A stretch of DNA of 64,000 nucleotides from Stictocephala bisonia. Lineage: Eukaryota > Arthropoda > Insecta > Hemiptera > Membracidae. Below are positions 10,085 through 23,900 of the stretch, piece by piece. The position numbers and the translations under genes are program-made. The notes under the pieces were generated by a model. It made no database searches. It had not been told where the DNA came from and saw only the letters and a program-made list of their open reading frames with translations. The stretch covers positions 1,339,501-1,403,500 of the forward strand of contig JAQJVL010000101.1 in NCBI GenBank assembly GCA_035578905.1, written 5' to 3'. Numbering within the stretch: the stretch's first letter is position 1; every line of letters starts with the position of its first letter.

Positions 10085-10330
10085 TGCCCATGTTGGGTGA
10101 TAGTTACTGTCCGGATGTTGTGTAGGAGAGAAGTGAGTATCAGAATTGTCAATCAGCTAAAAATCATACCAATGCTATGTGGTTCGTATTCCACGTAAAG
10201 CTGTATGTTCCTTAGTTACCCGGGCTATTATAAATGGCCCTTTCTGAGTATAAGTCTCAGTTAGTAACCAGGTTACATGGGTCATCCAGACACATCCTAT
10301 CCTAATCATTTATATTCGCCTTGAAATGTA
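10085..10330 (+). repeat. Dispersed repeat family, copy 1
   Basis: This segment aligns along most of its length with 32430-32680. Shared blocks are CCCATGTTGGGTG, CAGCTAAAAATCA, ATTCCACGTAAAGC and AAATGGCCCTTTCTGAG. A third, more diverged copy lies at 56945-57165. The orientation is the same in all three. No coding potential is visible. It could be a SINE body or a non-autonomous element. Confidence 0.75.
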
Positions 10331-10629
10331 CAAAAAGTTGTTTCGGCGTCTAATATCTGTGAATGAGAATAATAAATGAAAAAAAAACGCGTCTCGGTGT
10401 CAATGTAATGGACACATAGCATGACTTCGTATAATCAATAAGACGTAAATATTTTTTAGGTATGTTAATACTATGCAAGTTGTAAAACTGGTAAAATTAA
10501 AATATACGAAAGTAAACATTGAGAGATCTTAACTGAGCATGATTTTATTTCGCATTTTTACAACAGAGTGAGGCCAACTACAGAGTATTAGTTATGTGTA
10601 TGCGCTAAAACTGATAGCGATTACATACA

Positions 10630-11048
10630 CAGGGTGTAACTGAAATTCTTGGACAAACTTCAGGAGGTTGTTCCTGGGGTTAAAAAAACCAAAATGTTCA
10701 TATGTCCTAATGTGCACTGTTTTCTGTCTGTCTGTCCGTCTGTGTTTTTAGATTATAATTTTTTTCTCATCAACCATAAAAGTTAAAGTGTTGAAATTTG
10801 CACATATGCTGTACTATTAATACTCTATTACATAAAAAGTTGAAGAAAAAAATTCGTCAAGAAATGTCAAAATGGCGGCTAGTTAAAAACTTTGACGGCT
10901 GAGAAAAAAATTATAATGTAAAAACATAGACGGACATACAGACAGAAAACTGTGCATATTACGACATATGTTTATATGAAAAGTTTGGTTTGTTTTGACC
11001 CCAGGAACAACCTCCTGAAGTTTGTCCAAGTATTTCAGTTACACTATG
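10630..11048. mobile_element. Foldback MITE with about 150-bp inverted repeats
   Basis: The left arm starts CAGGGTGTAACTGAAATTCT and the right arm ends with its near reverse complement. Arms of about 150 bp (10630-10776 and 10900-11048) pair along their length around a 120-bp centre. No transposase is present. The CAGGGTGT terminus is shared with the elements at 34665 and 39781, which suggests mariner-related MITEs. Confidence 0.85.
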
Positions 11049-11279
11049 TATTGTTCAAATTTAATTATACTTGCAAAAACAGCCTATAACAAGCTTGTAT
11101 TGTATACGTCAGACTGACAAACGTTGTTTTTGGCGGTCAGTTTAGTGATAACGCAAATTTTATCTGGCAAAACTTATCTAATGATTAGGTAGGAAATGGC
11201 TTGATGTTAAAAGTCTCGTTTGACCTTGACATGAATCTACTCGTCTATTACGAGTCTAGGTTACAGGAATCGCAATACG

Positions 11280-12180
11280 AACGAACTCACATCAACATTA
11301 GTAGTGTTCCCACTAACTCTACGAACTGTAATAATAAGTGCAGTAGTGTAAGGACAAGCTCACACATAACATCATTGTTATGGTGTTCCCACTAACTCTA
11401 AATAATAAGTAATAATAAGCGTTGTAGTGTAAGAACTAACTCACAAACAACATCATTGCAACGATGTTTCCACGAACTCTACTAACTGTAGTAATAAGTG
11501 CAGTAGTGTAAGGACAAGCTCACACATAAAATCATTGTTATGGTGTTCCCACTAACTCTAAATAATAAGTAATAATAAGCGTTGTAGTGTAAGAACTAAC
11601 TCACAAACAACATCATTGCAACGATGTTCCCACTAACTCTACGAACTGTAATAATAAGTGCAGTAGTGTAAGGACAAGTTCACACATAACATCATTGTTA
11701 TGGTGTCCCCACTAACTCTAAATAATAAGTAATAATAAGCGTTGTAGTGTAAGAACTAACTCACAAACAACATCATTGCAACGATGTTTCCACGAACTCT
11801 ACTAACTGTAGTAATAAGTGCAGTAGTGTAAGGACAAGCTCACACATAACATCATTGTTATGGTGTTCCCACAAATAATAAGTAATAATAAGCGTTGTAG
11901 TGTAAAAACTAACTCACAAACAACATCATTGCAACGATGTTTCCACGAACTCTACTAACTCTGTAGTAATAAGTGCAGTAGTGTAAGGACGAACTCACAC
12001 ATAACATCATTGTTATGGTGTTCCCACAAATAATAAGTAATAATAAGCGTTGTAGTGTAAGAACTAACTCACAAACAACATCATTGCAACGATGTTTCCA
12101 CGAACTCTACTAACTGTAGTAATAAGTGCAGTAGTGTAAGGACGAACTCACACATTATAACATTGGGACAGTTACTCCAA
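11280..12180. repeat. 160-bp tandem array made of paired 80-bp half-units, about 6 copies
   Basis: CAGTAGTGTAAGGAC recurs at 11341, 11501, 11661, 11821, 11976 and 12129, giving a period of 160 bp that shortens to about 153 at the end. Each unit has two related halves, one with GTGCAGTAGTG and the other with GCGTTGTAGTG, both followed by AACATCATTG. It is therefore a dimeric repeat. It lies in intron 1 of P450 gene A. Confidence 0.92.
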
Positions 12181-12477
12181 TTACTTTACGAACTGTAATA
12201 ATAAAGTTGTATGCACATAATGTAAGCATAGGTTGATATATACATCATTTCAAAGGGCTGGTCAAGCAAATAAGAATGCCGCAAACCACTCTTCAAAAGC
12301 TTTATCCATTACAAAATGGTGATGGTTAAAAATCTTTGAACTAATCTTAAGGAGGTAGTGGGTCACTGATTATATGTTAAAATAGGTTTTTATATCCAGT
12401 AACTTGGTACCGATTATTTTGGCTTTATCTTAATTTTTTTTACATTTAATATTTAACAGGTCTTGGATTTTTTTGAC

Positions 12478-13480
12478 AGCCTGTATATAGAGCTTTTTTA
12501 GCAAATCAATTAAGTCGGGACCTATTAAAATGTAAGAGATTAGGGTGTTTCAGATCTCTCTACTAACCTTTTGAGGTATTGTTTCTGGGCTAAGAGTGAA
12601 TCTAAATACCACATTTGAATCATCCCAAAGTCCTCAATTACTTAAGAGCTGCCATTTTGGTTTTTTTGAAAATTATTTTTTTCTCAAAAACCTTACAACG
12701 TAAAATTTACACCTTAATAGGTATTACGGACAACCTGTGAAAAAAATGTCAAACGTCAATGCACGCAGTCAATACAACCATATGATAATCATCTAACACC
12801 TAATAATGATTTTATAGGTTAATACAAATGTATTTCCTCTATAAAAGTAAGAATATTACTTAAAAAACATCATTTGTTTTCCCTTAAACTCTTCCTTTGT
12901 TTTTGTTACATTCAGCAATGAAAATACTAAAGGAATTGTTTAAAAGCTGATTTTTATTAACAAAATAATAATAAATCCTAACTAAGTTAATAAATATTGA
13001 ATAAATTGAAACTGATTTAAATAAATGAATTGCCTTTTACAGGGTCAGTTTATTGGAATTGCTCAAAATGTCCTCTAGCACGGCTACAAGCTGTGTTGTA
13101 TTGAACTGTAACTACTGCCACTGGCCACAAAAAGTGCCATATCTCATTTATTTTTTATTCCATCTAAATAAATAAGGTATCGTTAGATTTGCCTTCAAAT
13201 TGTCTAAAAACGTCTGTTTTATTAAAGTTTTATTTGATAATTATTTTAAAAGTTGTTCTTGTTTGAAAATTGTTGATGACTACCATTTTGAATTCTTACT
13301 TCAAAAAATTCTGAAATGTTTGTCACATGTTGATCTTACTACTATTACGGTGTATACAATTTCAAAATTTTACCTTGTACGGGTTTTGAGATAAAAAAAA
13401 TGTTTTAAAACCAAAATAGCGGCTCAGTGAGTAACCCAGAACTTTGGGATGATTTAAATGTGATATTTAGATTGACTCAT
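12478..13480. mobile_element. Degenerate inverted-repeat element
   Basis: Positions 12592-12712 and 13352-13478 are imperfect reverse complements, with shared blocks TCATCCCAAAG, GCCATTTTGG and TAAAATTT. The outer borders are unclear. The centre contains no recognisable transposase. It is probably an old foldback element in intron 1 of gene A. Confidence 0.6.
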
Positions 13481-14010
13481 TATATATATTCTATTTATTT
13501 CATGACCTGGTGAACATGATATCGGCTTTTCCACTGATCATGACATCAACCAGTTGAACACTCAAGTGTCCAACACCATTCAGGCCGTTTCACTTTTGGA
13601 ATGGGGTTTACTGGCTGAGTGTGAGTTTAGTTACACAATAAAGAATTATATGCTGCTTTCAGCACCCATAGAAACCAGCCAGTATGGTTGTCTAATATAT
13701 CTAGGTTGTGAAGCCTGTTTGCTGTGCTAGCACATCTGACCATTGATCACACTCTCCCCTAAATAGTGGGACTAATAGTTTGTGTTTAGAGACATCTACC
13801 AAAAAAAGGGTTTTTTTATTTCCTAAACTTTTATTTGAAATATCATCTGAAATATTAATGCTTCTGACATCATCTAAACATGAAATGTTACATTGTCAGA
13901 CAATTTAAGTAATATTTGAAGAATAATTTGAATGCGTAAATATTAAAATTATTTTTCTTCATGTATTAAGTTGATTCAGTTTAATATTTGTCACTAAAAC
14001 TATTTTCTTT
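13481..14010 (+). other. 3' part of gene A intron 1
   Basis: Nothing recognisable is seen apart from the polypyrimidine tract and acceptor that end at 14017. Confidence 0.4.
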
Positions 14011-14020
14011 TTTTCAGATA

Positions 14021-14942
14021 ATGGGTCTATTAATTGAAAATGGAATAGTTGTAGAAATATTAGGATGTTTGTTTTTGGTATGTTGGTATTTTTATTGGTA
14101 TCTAACAAAAAACTATGACTACTGGGAAAAAAGAAGCATTCCTTACAAGAAGCCTGAGTTTCCTTATGGATCACTTAAAGAAGTTCTTCTTACACTGACT
14201 TTTAGTGGGAAAGGCCATGACAACATTTATAAAACTTTCCCAAATGAACGATTTTATGGAATAATAGACTTTCGAAAACCTGCATTGGTATTAAAGGATC
14301 CTGAATTAATAAAAAAAGTCATGGTTAAAGATTTTCAACATTTTGTGGATAGACCCGTATTTATGGGCAATCCTAAGGAATATATCGTTCTCCATTTATT
14401 AAACTTGACTGGTCAAGAATGGAAAAATATGCGAGCAAAATTAACTCCAACATTTACTTCTGGTAAAATGAAGCTAATGTTTGCATTGATGGAAAAATGT
14501 AGTGAAAACTTAAAGGATAAACTTGACAGGGAAGTTGACGAAGGTAAAGTTATAGATGTAAAAGACATTCTTGCCAGGTTTACTATGGATATAATAGGCT
14601 CTTGTGCCTTTGGATTAGAAACCAATAATCTGACACAGGAGGAAACAAGATTTTATCGACTTTTCAGAGGAGCTACAACGACAACAAGGCTCCGTTATGT
14701 TAGGAGACAGTTATTATTGTTGTTCCCAAACATAATAAAACTAATTCGTATAAATCTCATTCGGCCGGAAATGCGGGACTACATTACTAACCTTATAATT
14801 GATACTATTGAATACCGACAGAAAAACAATATCAAGCGAAATGACTTCCTAGATCTACTAACCAATATAAAACACAAGAAGGAGGACTGGGAAGAAAGTA
14901 ATCATACAAACTCTGGATCACTAAATGGAACTGCTAATGAAG
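14021..14942 (+). CDS. P450 gene A, coding exon 1 (residues 1-307)
   Basis: The exon begins after the acceptor at 14017 with ATA and then the start codon ATG at 14021. This Met is followed directly by the hydrophobic anchor and the typical YLTKNYDYW linker. It carries the WKNMR helix C motif and the conserved TPTFTSGK. It ends in phase 1 at GAAG|GTAAGC. This long first coding exon is shared with gene B. Confidence 0.95.
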
Positions 14943-17900
14943 GTAAGCAAAAATCTTAATTAAACATTTTCTTTTCTTTCTTCCTGTAAAAATTGTAATA
15001 TTGTTTATGGTTATGGTTGAAGTATATTAATCAAAGTTTTTTTACTATAATTTCTTCATATATCAAACTTTTTAATCCTTATATACATAAGCTAAGACTC
15101 ATCCTTATCATCACTAAATTTACTTATCACTAAATACACCTAATCAGGCTGAATTTTATTTTGCACAAACTAAATTATAATAATAATGAGTATTATTTTA
15201 TTTTGTAGATGTTTTAAAATTATAATAACTCAATATTAATAATTTCAATATCTGTAGATTATTATTTAATTATCAAATACCATTTCTAGTATACTACTAG
15301 CATGGCGTTAGATCGATCGCTCATTTTAAAAGGCCATCTTAAGAAAAGACCGGCTAAAATTAAAACCAAAGTAATGTACTGTGTCAAATTGCCAGAACAA
15401 GTTGGGGAGCCAACGCACATGTCCTTCGTACAACTGCTTTGTCACTGGTTTATTCAGTACTCCTACATGACCAAACAGTACACTTACTAAAGCGAGTGAT
15501 GTTCAGCTTAATGGTTATAAGAGATGTAAGTGGTACTCTCATGAAAAGTTCACTTCCTTAGCTTCAGTCATCAGGAGGCACTATTTAAAGAAGCCATTAA
15601 GAGCATGAATGCACCTCCCCATTACACAGGATCTCCCACGTCAGAACAGACACTTAAATTTTGAAACCCATCTCTACGTACTGCTTTCCAGTTGAGGAGG
15701 AGTATTGAGGAAATTTCTTACCCACTACTAGCTGGGCCATAGTGTGGAACAGTTTTGATGGATGAAATAAATTCTTTATTATCAATCTGTCAGTACCTGT
15801 AGGTGGGATGAATCCCCCCCTCCCCATAGGAAATGGGCACTGGATCCAACAATCCAAAAAATGGATCACTCAGTACAGAGTACCCCCAGCACTCTTTCAC
15901 AGAGGCATTAGGTAGCATAAATAGAATCAGTGAGGCGGGTCTTAAAAGGCTTGATGGATTGGATTTGGCTTTATAGTTACAAACACTTATTTTTTAAGAA
16001 AGACAAATCCAATCACCAATGTAGCATAGATAGGCCTGTAACTAAAAGTAATGATACGATATCTCTAAATTTCCAAGGTTTATTTTTAAATATTCAGGGA
16101 TTTAATAAAAAATATCTATTTTAGAGGCTTTTTTACTTGATTTTAAAAATCTGGCATTTGTCTGTCTATCAGAGCACTGGTTAAGCAGTGAGGAAGTGTC
16201 ATCAGCCTTTCCACAAGGTTTTTACTGTGCAAGTGCTTACTGCCGCACTATTCATGGCAGAGGGGTTTCACTTATACTTATTAATAACTTATATCAGTGT
16301 AGAACTTGTGATATTTCTCAGTTCTGCCTTGAATTCCATTTTGAAGCCTGTGCAGTATTTATAGATAGTCTTAAAATACTTTTAATATCCATATACTTCT
16401 CTACTGCAGGCGACCCTAACATATTTCTAGACAGACTAAATAGCCTACTAATTTTTTGTACTCAGTGGCCTAGTTACACTGTGGTCTTTGGGGGCGACCT
16501 TAACGTACTATTTGATGTGAATAAAATGAATAGACCTGCTAAGTCCTTGCTCAATGTTTTAAGGCAGTTTGACTTTGTTTATTTAAATAATAAGCCCACA
16601 AGGGGAGACAATTGTCTCGACAATGTTTTTGTTAATTGCTCTTATGCAAATGTTTTGTCATTCCTTTTATTTTTTCGGACACTGATGCTATTTCTATTGA
16701 TTTAACAAGGAATAAACTAAAGGATAATACCTTTGATGATAATTTCAAAAAAACTCAACTATATTCTCACACTTCCAAAATCCTATGTTGTTGACCTTAA
16801 CTGCAACTTAGCTTCTTTTCGATGGTCATCTGTGTTATCACAAATTATTTGTAATGGATGCAGTGCTGAGAAATCTTTTCAATTAGTTTTCAGCATTCTA
16901 ATTAATAACATTACTTTTTTTCTTTCAAAAATTAAAAAAAATAAAACTAAATATTAAAAAAACTAAGAATAAATGGCACTCTGCAGAACTAGCCAATTTG
17001 AAGGACAGAATTCTTTTTCTCAGGTCCTTCACCAGAGCAGATCACTATCAAGTCCTTCTACAGACAATAAATAACCTAAAAAGGGAATACAAGCAAGCTC
17101 TAAGACAAGCCAAGCTGTCTCATAACACTGGAGTGATTGAAAATAGTAATAATAAATGTAAGGCTGCGTGGGGAATAATCAAGCAAAATTTGAAGCTATT
17201 GTCAAACCTAGACTTGACATACTTCGCAACACTTTTAATAATTACTTAATAAACTCTGTCACTAAAATTAGGAAAAAAATTAATTCATCAGATAGTTTGA
17301 TTACCCCTCAAGATTTTGTCGAGAGAACTCCAATTAGGCCTAGGTGCAACTCGTTTTCTTGGAAATTCCTCACTCCAGGTCAGATACTGGATGCAAGTAA
17401 AAGATTAAGTAACTCTTACAGCTGTGATATCTATGGTATGTCAAATAACTTGTTAAAATGTATTGTTAGCTCCTTTGTAGAACCACTGACAGTATGTATA
17501 AATAAGTGTCTGAGTGAAGGTGTATTTCCTAAGGAACTTAAAATGTCTCGAATATCTGCAATTTATGAGAAAGGCCCTAGGAGTAATCCAGAAAGCTATA
17601 GACCAGTCTCTATAATACCTATTCTATCAAAAATAATTGAACTTGTAGTTTATGATCAGTTGAGTGACTTTTTGGAATCTAATGGTTTTCTGAGCACATC
17701 GCAATATGGTTTTAGGTCAGGAAAAAGTACTGTTGATGCAATAGAGAGTCTTGTTAAATGTGTTCTTAATGCTTTTGAGAACAAAGCCTTTGCTCAGGTC
17801 ATCCTGTGTGACTTGATCACAATGACATCTATTTAAAATTAAAGCACTGTGGGTTGAACAGTCAGTCATACAATTCTTTGAATCTAACCTGAGCAACCGA

Positions 17901-20900
17901 AAGCAAATTGTTTGTGTCAATGGTGAATGGTCGGAAGAGCTTCCAATTCAATTCGAAGTTCCTCAAGGCTCTGTTTTGGGCCCTCTTTTATTTTTAGTCT
18001 CAATCAATGACCTACCTTGTGCAATTGAGACAGCTGAGACTGTACTTTATGTGGACGATACTAATTTTATTAGTATAAATACAAACCTGGATGAACTTAT
18101 TAATATCTCGAAGGAAACACTACAATAGGCATTCCATTAGTTTAAATCAAATGGTTTTTTGCTCAATGAAAATAAGACACAACAGATTATTTTTAGCCTT
18201 AAATCCACTAAAAATAATGTAGTTTCAGGTTCAGAGTTTGATAGTACTGTAAACAAGAGGCAAACATGATGCTTAATAGATGTCTACAGGCTCAGTAAAA
18301 CACAAAATAGTCATATTGTTATTTCATTGAAAGTTTTTAATTTTTTGAGGCTTGTTATAAGCAAGTATCCTTTTAAACAGTTTAAGATAAGATTTTGCAC
18401 ATGGCTTTTAGAAAACCCTTTTTACTCCCTTGAAAAATTTTTTTAACTGCGGAAATAATATTATGTTTTAGCTACAGTAAAAGTTCCTATCTATTTGTTT
18501 ATAGTTATTTATTTATTTGAGTGATCTATTTATTTATGGTAACTATATATTTGTTGTATTTATTACAAATAGTATACTTATATCTTTGTTATAATTTTGA
18601 TATTTCATGGCGAATGGCCAACCAGGTCTACCACAACACTTGAATGTCATTATTGGCTTAGTTTTAAGAATTAGGTTTAAGGCTTGACTTAACAAATGTG
18701 TTGTAACTCTGACTTTGTCGATATCATTCGTTAATATGACAATAAATGATTCTTGATTCTTAACAGGAGATCACTTTATTACTTCTATAAATAAACAATA
18801 TGACTCTTAGATCTTGTTCCTAATATATATTACTGCTTTTTTTTTTAATTAATAAAGCATGGTAGCTCTATACAGAGTGGAATGAAGGCACCTTCCAATT
18901 TCAATATGTCAGAGATTTTATATTTCACCAAGCTTAAACCTATAGAAACACAAAGTTCCAATTAGTAAATCTTATAATTTGTAGAAATAAATCTTACTTA
19001 ATCCTAACAATCCAATAAAATTTTTAATTTATATTTGAGGCCTTTCGATAATACTCATGTCTATACGAAAAACCTGGTGCTTATCAGATATTGTTTTTGT
19101 ACTTAACCATACACATGTTGAGTGGTACTCACATAGAGTATTACATGTAGACTGGTAATGACCCGCTTGCTCTCCTACAAACGTACAATAGTATTGATCC
19201 ACCTGCCTACCCATACACATGTTGAGTGGTACTCACATAGAGTATTACATGTAGACTGGTAATGACCCGCTTGCTCTCCTACAAACGTACAATAGTATTG
19301 ATCCACCTGCCTACCCATACACATGTTGAGTGGTACTGACACAGAGTATTACATGTAGACTGGTAATGACCCGCTTGCTCTCCTACAAACGTACAATAGT
19401 ATTGATCCACCCGCCTATCCATACACATGTTGAGTGGTACTGACACAGAGTATTACATGTAGACTGGTAATGACCCGCTTGCTCTCCTACAAACGTACAA
19501 TAGTATTGATCCACCCGCCTACCCATACACATGTTGAGTGGTACTGACATAGAGTATTACCGGTACACGTAAACTGGTAATGACTCGCTTGCCCACCTAT
19601 AAACGTACAATAGTATTGATCCACCCGGCCACCCATACACATGTTGAGTGGTACTGACATAGAGTATTACAAGTAGACTGGTAATGACCCGCTTGCCCAC
19701 CTATAAACATACAATAGTATTGATCCACCTGTCCACCCATACACATGTTGAGTGGTACTGACATAGAGTATTACACGTAGACTGGTAATGACCCCCTTGC
19801 TCTCCTACAAACGTACAATAGTATTGATCCACCCACCTACCCATACACATGTTGAGTGGTACTGACATAGAGTATTACACGTAGACTGGTAATGACCCCC
19901 TTGCTCTCCTACAAACATACAATAATATTGATCCACCCACCTACCCATACACATGTTGAGTGGTACTGACATAGAGTATTACACGTAGACTGGTAATGAC
20001 CCGCTTGCCCACCAATAAACATACAATAGTATTGATCCACCCGCCCACCCATACACATGTTGAGTGGTACTGACATAGAGTATTACACGTAGACTGGTAA
20101 TGACCCGCTTGCCCACCAATAAACATACAATAGTATTGATCCACCCGCCCACCCATACACATGTTGAGTGGTACTGACATAGAGTATTACACGTAGACTA
20201 GTAATGACCCGCTTGCCCACCAATAAACATACAATAGTATTGATCCACCCGCCCACCCATACACATGTTGAGTGGTACTGACATAGAGTATTACACGTAG
20301 ACTAGTAATGACCCGCTTGCCCACCAATAAACATACAATAGTATTGATCCACCCGCCTACCCATACACATGTTGAGTGGTACTGACATAGAGTATTACAC
20401 GTAGACTAGTAATGACCCGCTTGCCCACCAATAAACATACAATAGTATTGATCCACCTGCCCACCCATACACATGTTGAGTGGTACTGACATAGATTATT
20501 ACACGTAGACTGGTAATGACTATCTCCTCTAATACAAACGTACAATAGTATTGATCCACCTGTCCACCCATACACGTGTTGAGTGGTACTGACATAGAGT
20601 ATTACACGTAGACTAGTAATGACCCGCTTGCCCACCAATAAACATACAATAGTATTGATCCACCCGCCCACCCATACACATGTTGAGTGGTACTGACATA
20701 GAGTATTACACGTAGACTAGTAATGACTATCTCCTCTAATACAAACGTACAATAGTATTGATCCACCTGTCCACCCATACACATGTTGAGTGGTACTGAC
20801 ATAGAGTATTACACGTAGACTAGTAATGACCCGCTTGCCCACCAATAAACATACAATAGTATTGATCCACCCGCCTATCCATACACATGTTGAGTGGTAC

Positions 20901-23900
20901 TGACATAGAGTATTACACGTAGAATGGTAATGACTATCTCCTCTAATACAAACGTACAATAGTATTGATCCACCTGTCCACCCATACACATGTTGAGTGG
21001 TACTGACATAGAGTATTACACGTAGACTAGTAATGACCCGCTTGCCCACCAATAAACATACAATAGTATTGATCCACCCGCCTATCCATACACATGTTGA
21101 GTGGTACTGACATAGAGTATTACACGTAGACTGGTAATGACCCGCTTGCCCACCTATAAACGTACAATAGTATTGATCCACCCGCCCACCCATACACATG
21201 TTGAGTGGTACTGACATAGAGTATTACACGTAGAATGGTAATGACTATCTCCTCTAATACAAACGTACAATAGTATTGATCCACCCGCCCACCCATACAC
21301 ATGTTGAGTGGTACTGACATAGAGTATTACACGTAGAATGGTAATGACTATCTCCTCTAATACAAACGTACAATAGTATTGATCCACCCGCCCACCCATA
21401 CACATGTTGAGTGGTACTGACATAGAGTATTACACGTAGAATGGTAATGACTATCTCCTCTAATACAAACGTACAATAGTATTGATCCACCCGCCTATCC
21501 ATACACATGTTGAGTGGTACTGACATAGAGTATTACACGTAGAATGGTAATGACTATCTCCTCTAATACAAACGTACAATAGTATTGATCCACCCGCCCA
21601 CCCATACACATGTTGAGTGGTACTGACATAGAGTATTACACGTAGACTAGTAATGACCCGCTTGCTCTCCTACAAACTTACAATAGTACTGATCCACCCG
21701 CCCACCCATTCACATGTTGAGTGGTACTGACATAGAGTATTACACGTAGACTGGTAATGACCCCCTTGCCCACCTATAAACGTACAATGGTATTGTTCCA
21801 CCTGCGAACCCACACACGTACAGTGGTATTGATATTAAAGTATGTATTTTACATTTTATTGGATTATATGTGTTTTTATTTCTACAATTTATAAAATGTC
21901 CATTAATTTTTATTCATCATGACAGTAAGCTCTTGGAAACTGATTATTTTCAGACACCCTTGTTTAGCCCTGAGTCCTCAATTTTTAGGTGGCATACTTC
22001 ACAAGTCATGAATTTATTAATGCATATTAGATCCCAAATATTGTTTTTAAATCTGTGGTACCTTTAAACAAAATTATTTAAAAGCAGAGGATATTGTAAC
22101 TTATTTATAACAATATAACAGCAAGTCCAATGAATGATATGGATCTGATTTGCTCATTTTAAAATGAATCTATTGTGAACTGACATTAAGTTCGAGCTCA
22201 AGCATGCAAATTAGGCACTTGTCTTGAATTGTGGATCCTATTTTTTTATCTGAAAAGGTCAAGATAGATTTGTATTTAGCATCTCTCCAAATATTTTAGA
22301 AATGGAAAATGTGTTTCTCAAGAGTTTTAATGAATACCGGTACAAAACAATTTTTCAATTTTGTAATGTTTGAAATTGATCAATTTTTGATAGTGGAAAC
22401 AGATATGAAAACACAGAACAAGAAGGAGAATCTCATAAGAACTAAATATCTAGAGATATTCTTTTTAATTTTGCAGAATAAAGTAATACTATCTTATGTA
22501 AATCTAAAAAAGATGTTTTTAGCATTAAAAAAAAAATAAAATTGTAAAACTTTACTTTCAGGTCTAACAGTAGAACAAATAGCTGCCCAGACTATGATCT
22601 TCTTTGTGGCTGGATTCGAGACATCATCCTCTTTGATGGCTTTCTGCCTTTACGAACTGTCTTGCCAACAAAACATCCAAGAGCAACTGTACAATGAGAT
22701 TCACAATGCCGTAGACAGTAATGGGGGCAAGATTTCCTACCAAGTATTGATGGACATTCCGTTCTTGGATCAAGTTATAAATGGTAAATCAAAATAACAT
22801 AACTCTACTTCAATGATGAATAAGATTTTATATTCAATGATAAATAACAGGATAGTAAAAATACATCTCGACTATCGGAAAATCTCTTTTAAGCATCTAA
22901 ACTAAGTCCTTCCTTCGGGCTCAGTATTTGCTAATTTATAATAAACACTGAGTAACTACAAGAAAATAATTACAACAGCAAATTACATTTTAAAAAGTAA
23001 CAAAGACTGATATATTAAAAGTATGACACAATATTTTAGACATTTTTTTCAGTTCTAAAGTCAAGAAAGTAAAAGTAATAAACAAATTTTATCAAATTAA
23101 CAGTAAATATAATTAGCCATGTGTAACAATAATTATAAAAATATTCATTTAGATAAACCAACATTGAACTTAACAAAAGGAACAAACAATACAAAAGTAG
23201 CAAAAATAAATTATCGAAAAATAAATAAAAAAAGTTCCAAAGTAGTAGTCGGCGAGTCATGAGAAGTCCTCTGAACTTCATACCTCTGTGATATTGAAGG
23301 TGTTGATTTCCACTGAACCAGCAAAAGTCATGTAGTGTACATATCATAATTAGTAATTTCGACAGATACACTACATGATTTGTGATGTTTCAATGGAAAT
23401 CGGAACCTTCAATATCACAGAAGCATGAAGTTCAGAGGACTTCTCATGACTCGCAAACTATATATGTCTAGAAGTTTAAGTTGAGATGATAACTATCATT
23501 AAATTTTTCAAAATTTTCATTAAAGAGTTGTGCATCACATTAATCTCAGACTCTTAATACACATTAAAAAATCTGAACATATGGTTAAGAGATAAAAATA
23601 ACAATTGTTCTGAATTATACTGGAGAAAACAGCAAAGTTTAACTGAGACAAAAAACTGTGTTTAAACTGTATTAAACTTGTTTTGTATTCTGTTGAAACA
23701 CACCCTAGATATCCAGGCACAAGTGGTCTACAGCCTGAAGAAGGTGCTAGTGGCACTGAAAGTTTTAGTTTTGTAGAATACGGCTGCGGTAATCTGAATA
23801 TTTGTTTGCAAGGGGCTGTTTGGACTGTCAAATTGTTCGGATTAACAAGGTTTGAGAATAAATGCTAATTATGCGATGGAACCATCATTTAATGAAATAA

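Noticed and set aside
15302..15490. 62-codon ORF in gene A intron 2 considered as an extra exon
   Set aside because: It has no motif, P450 exons are complete without it, and gene B has no counterpart.
19029..21526. Minus-strand ORFs with MSVPLNMCMGG repeats
   Set aside because: They are products of the 104-bp satellite, overlap in several frames and are broken whenever the unit length changes.
19107..21830. Regularly spaced repeats that could be mistaken for a CRISPR array
   Set aside because: The intervals between conserved blocks are themselves repeated rather than unique spacers, and the setting is a eukaryotic intron.
23036..23371. 111-codon minus-strand ORF
   Set aside because: It overlaps a foldback MITE and is low-complexity Leu/Phe/Tyr sequence with no motif.
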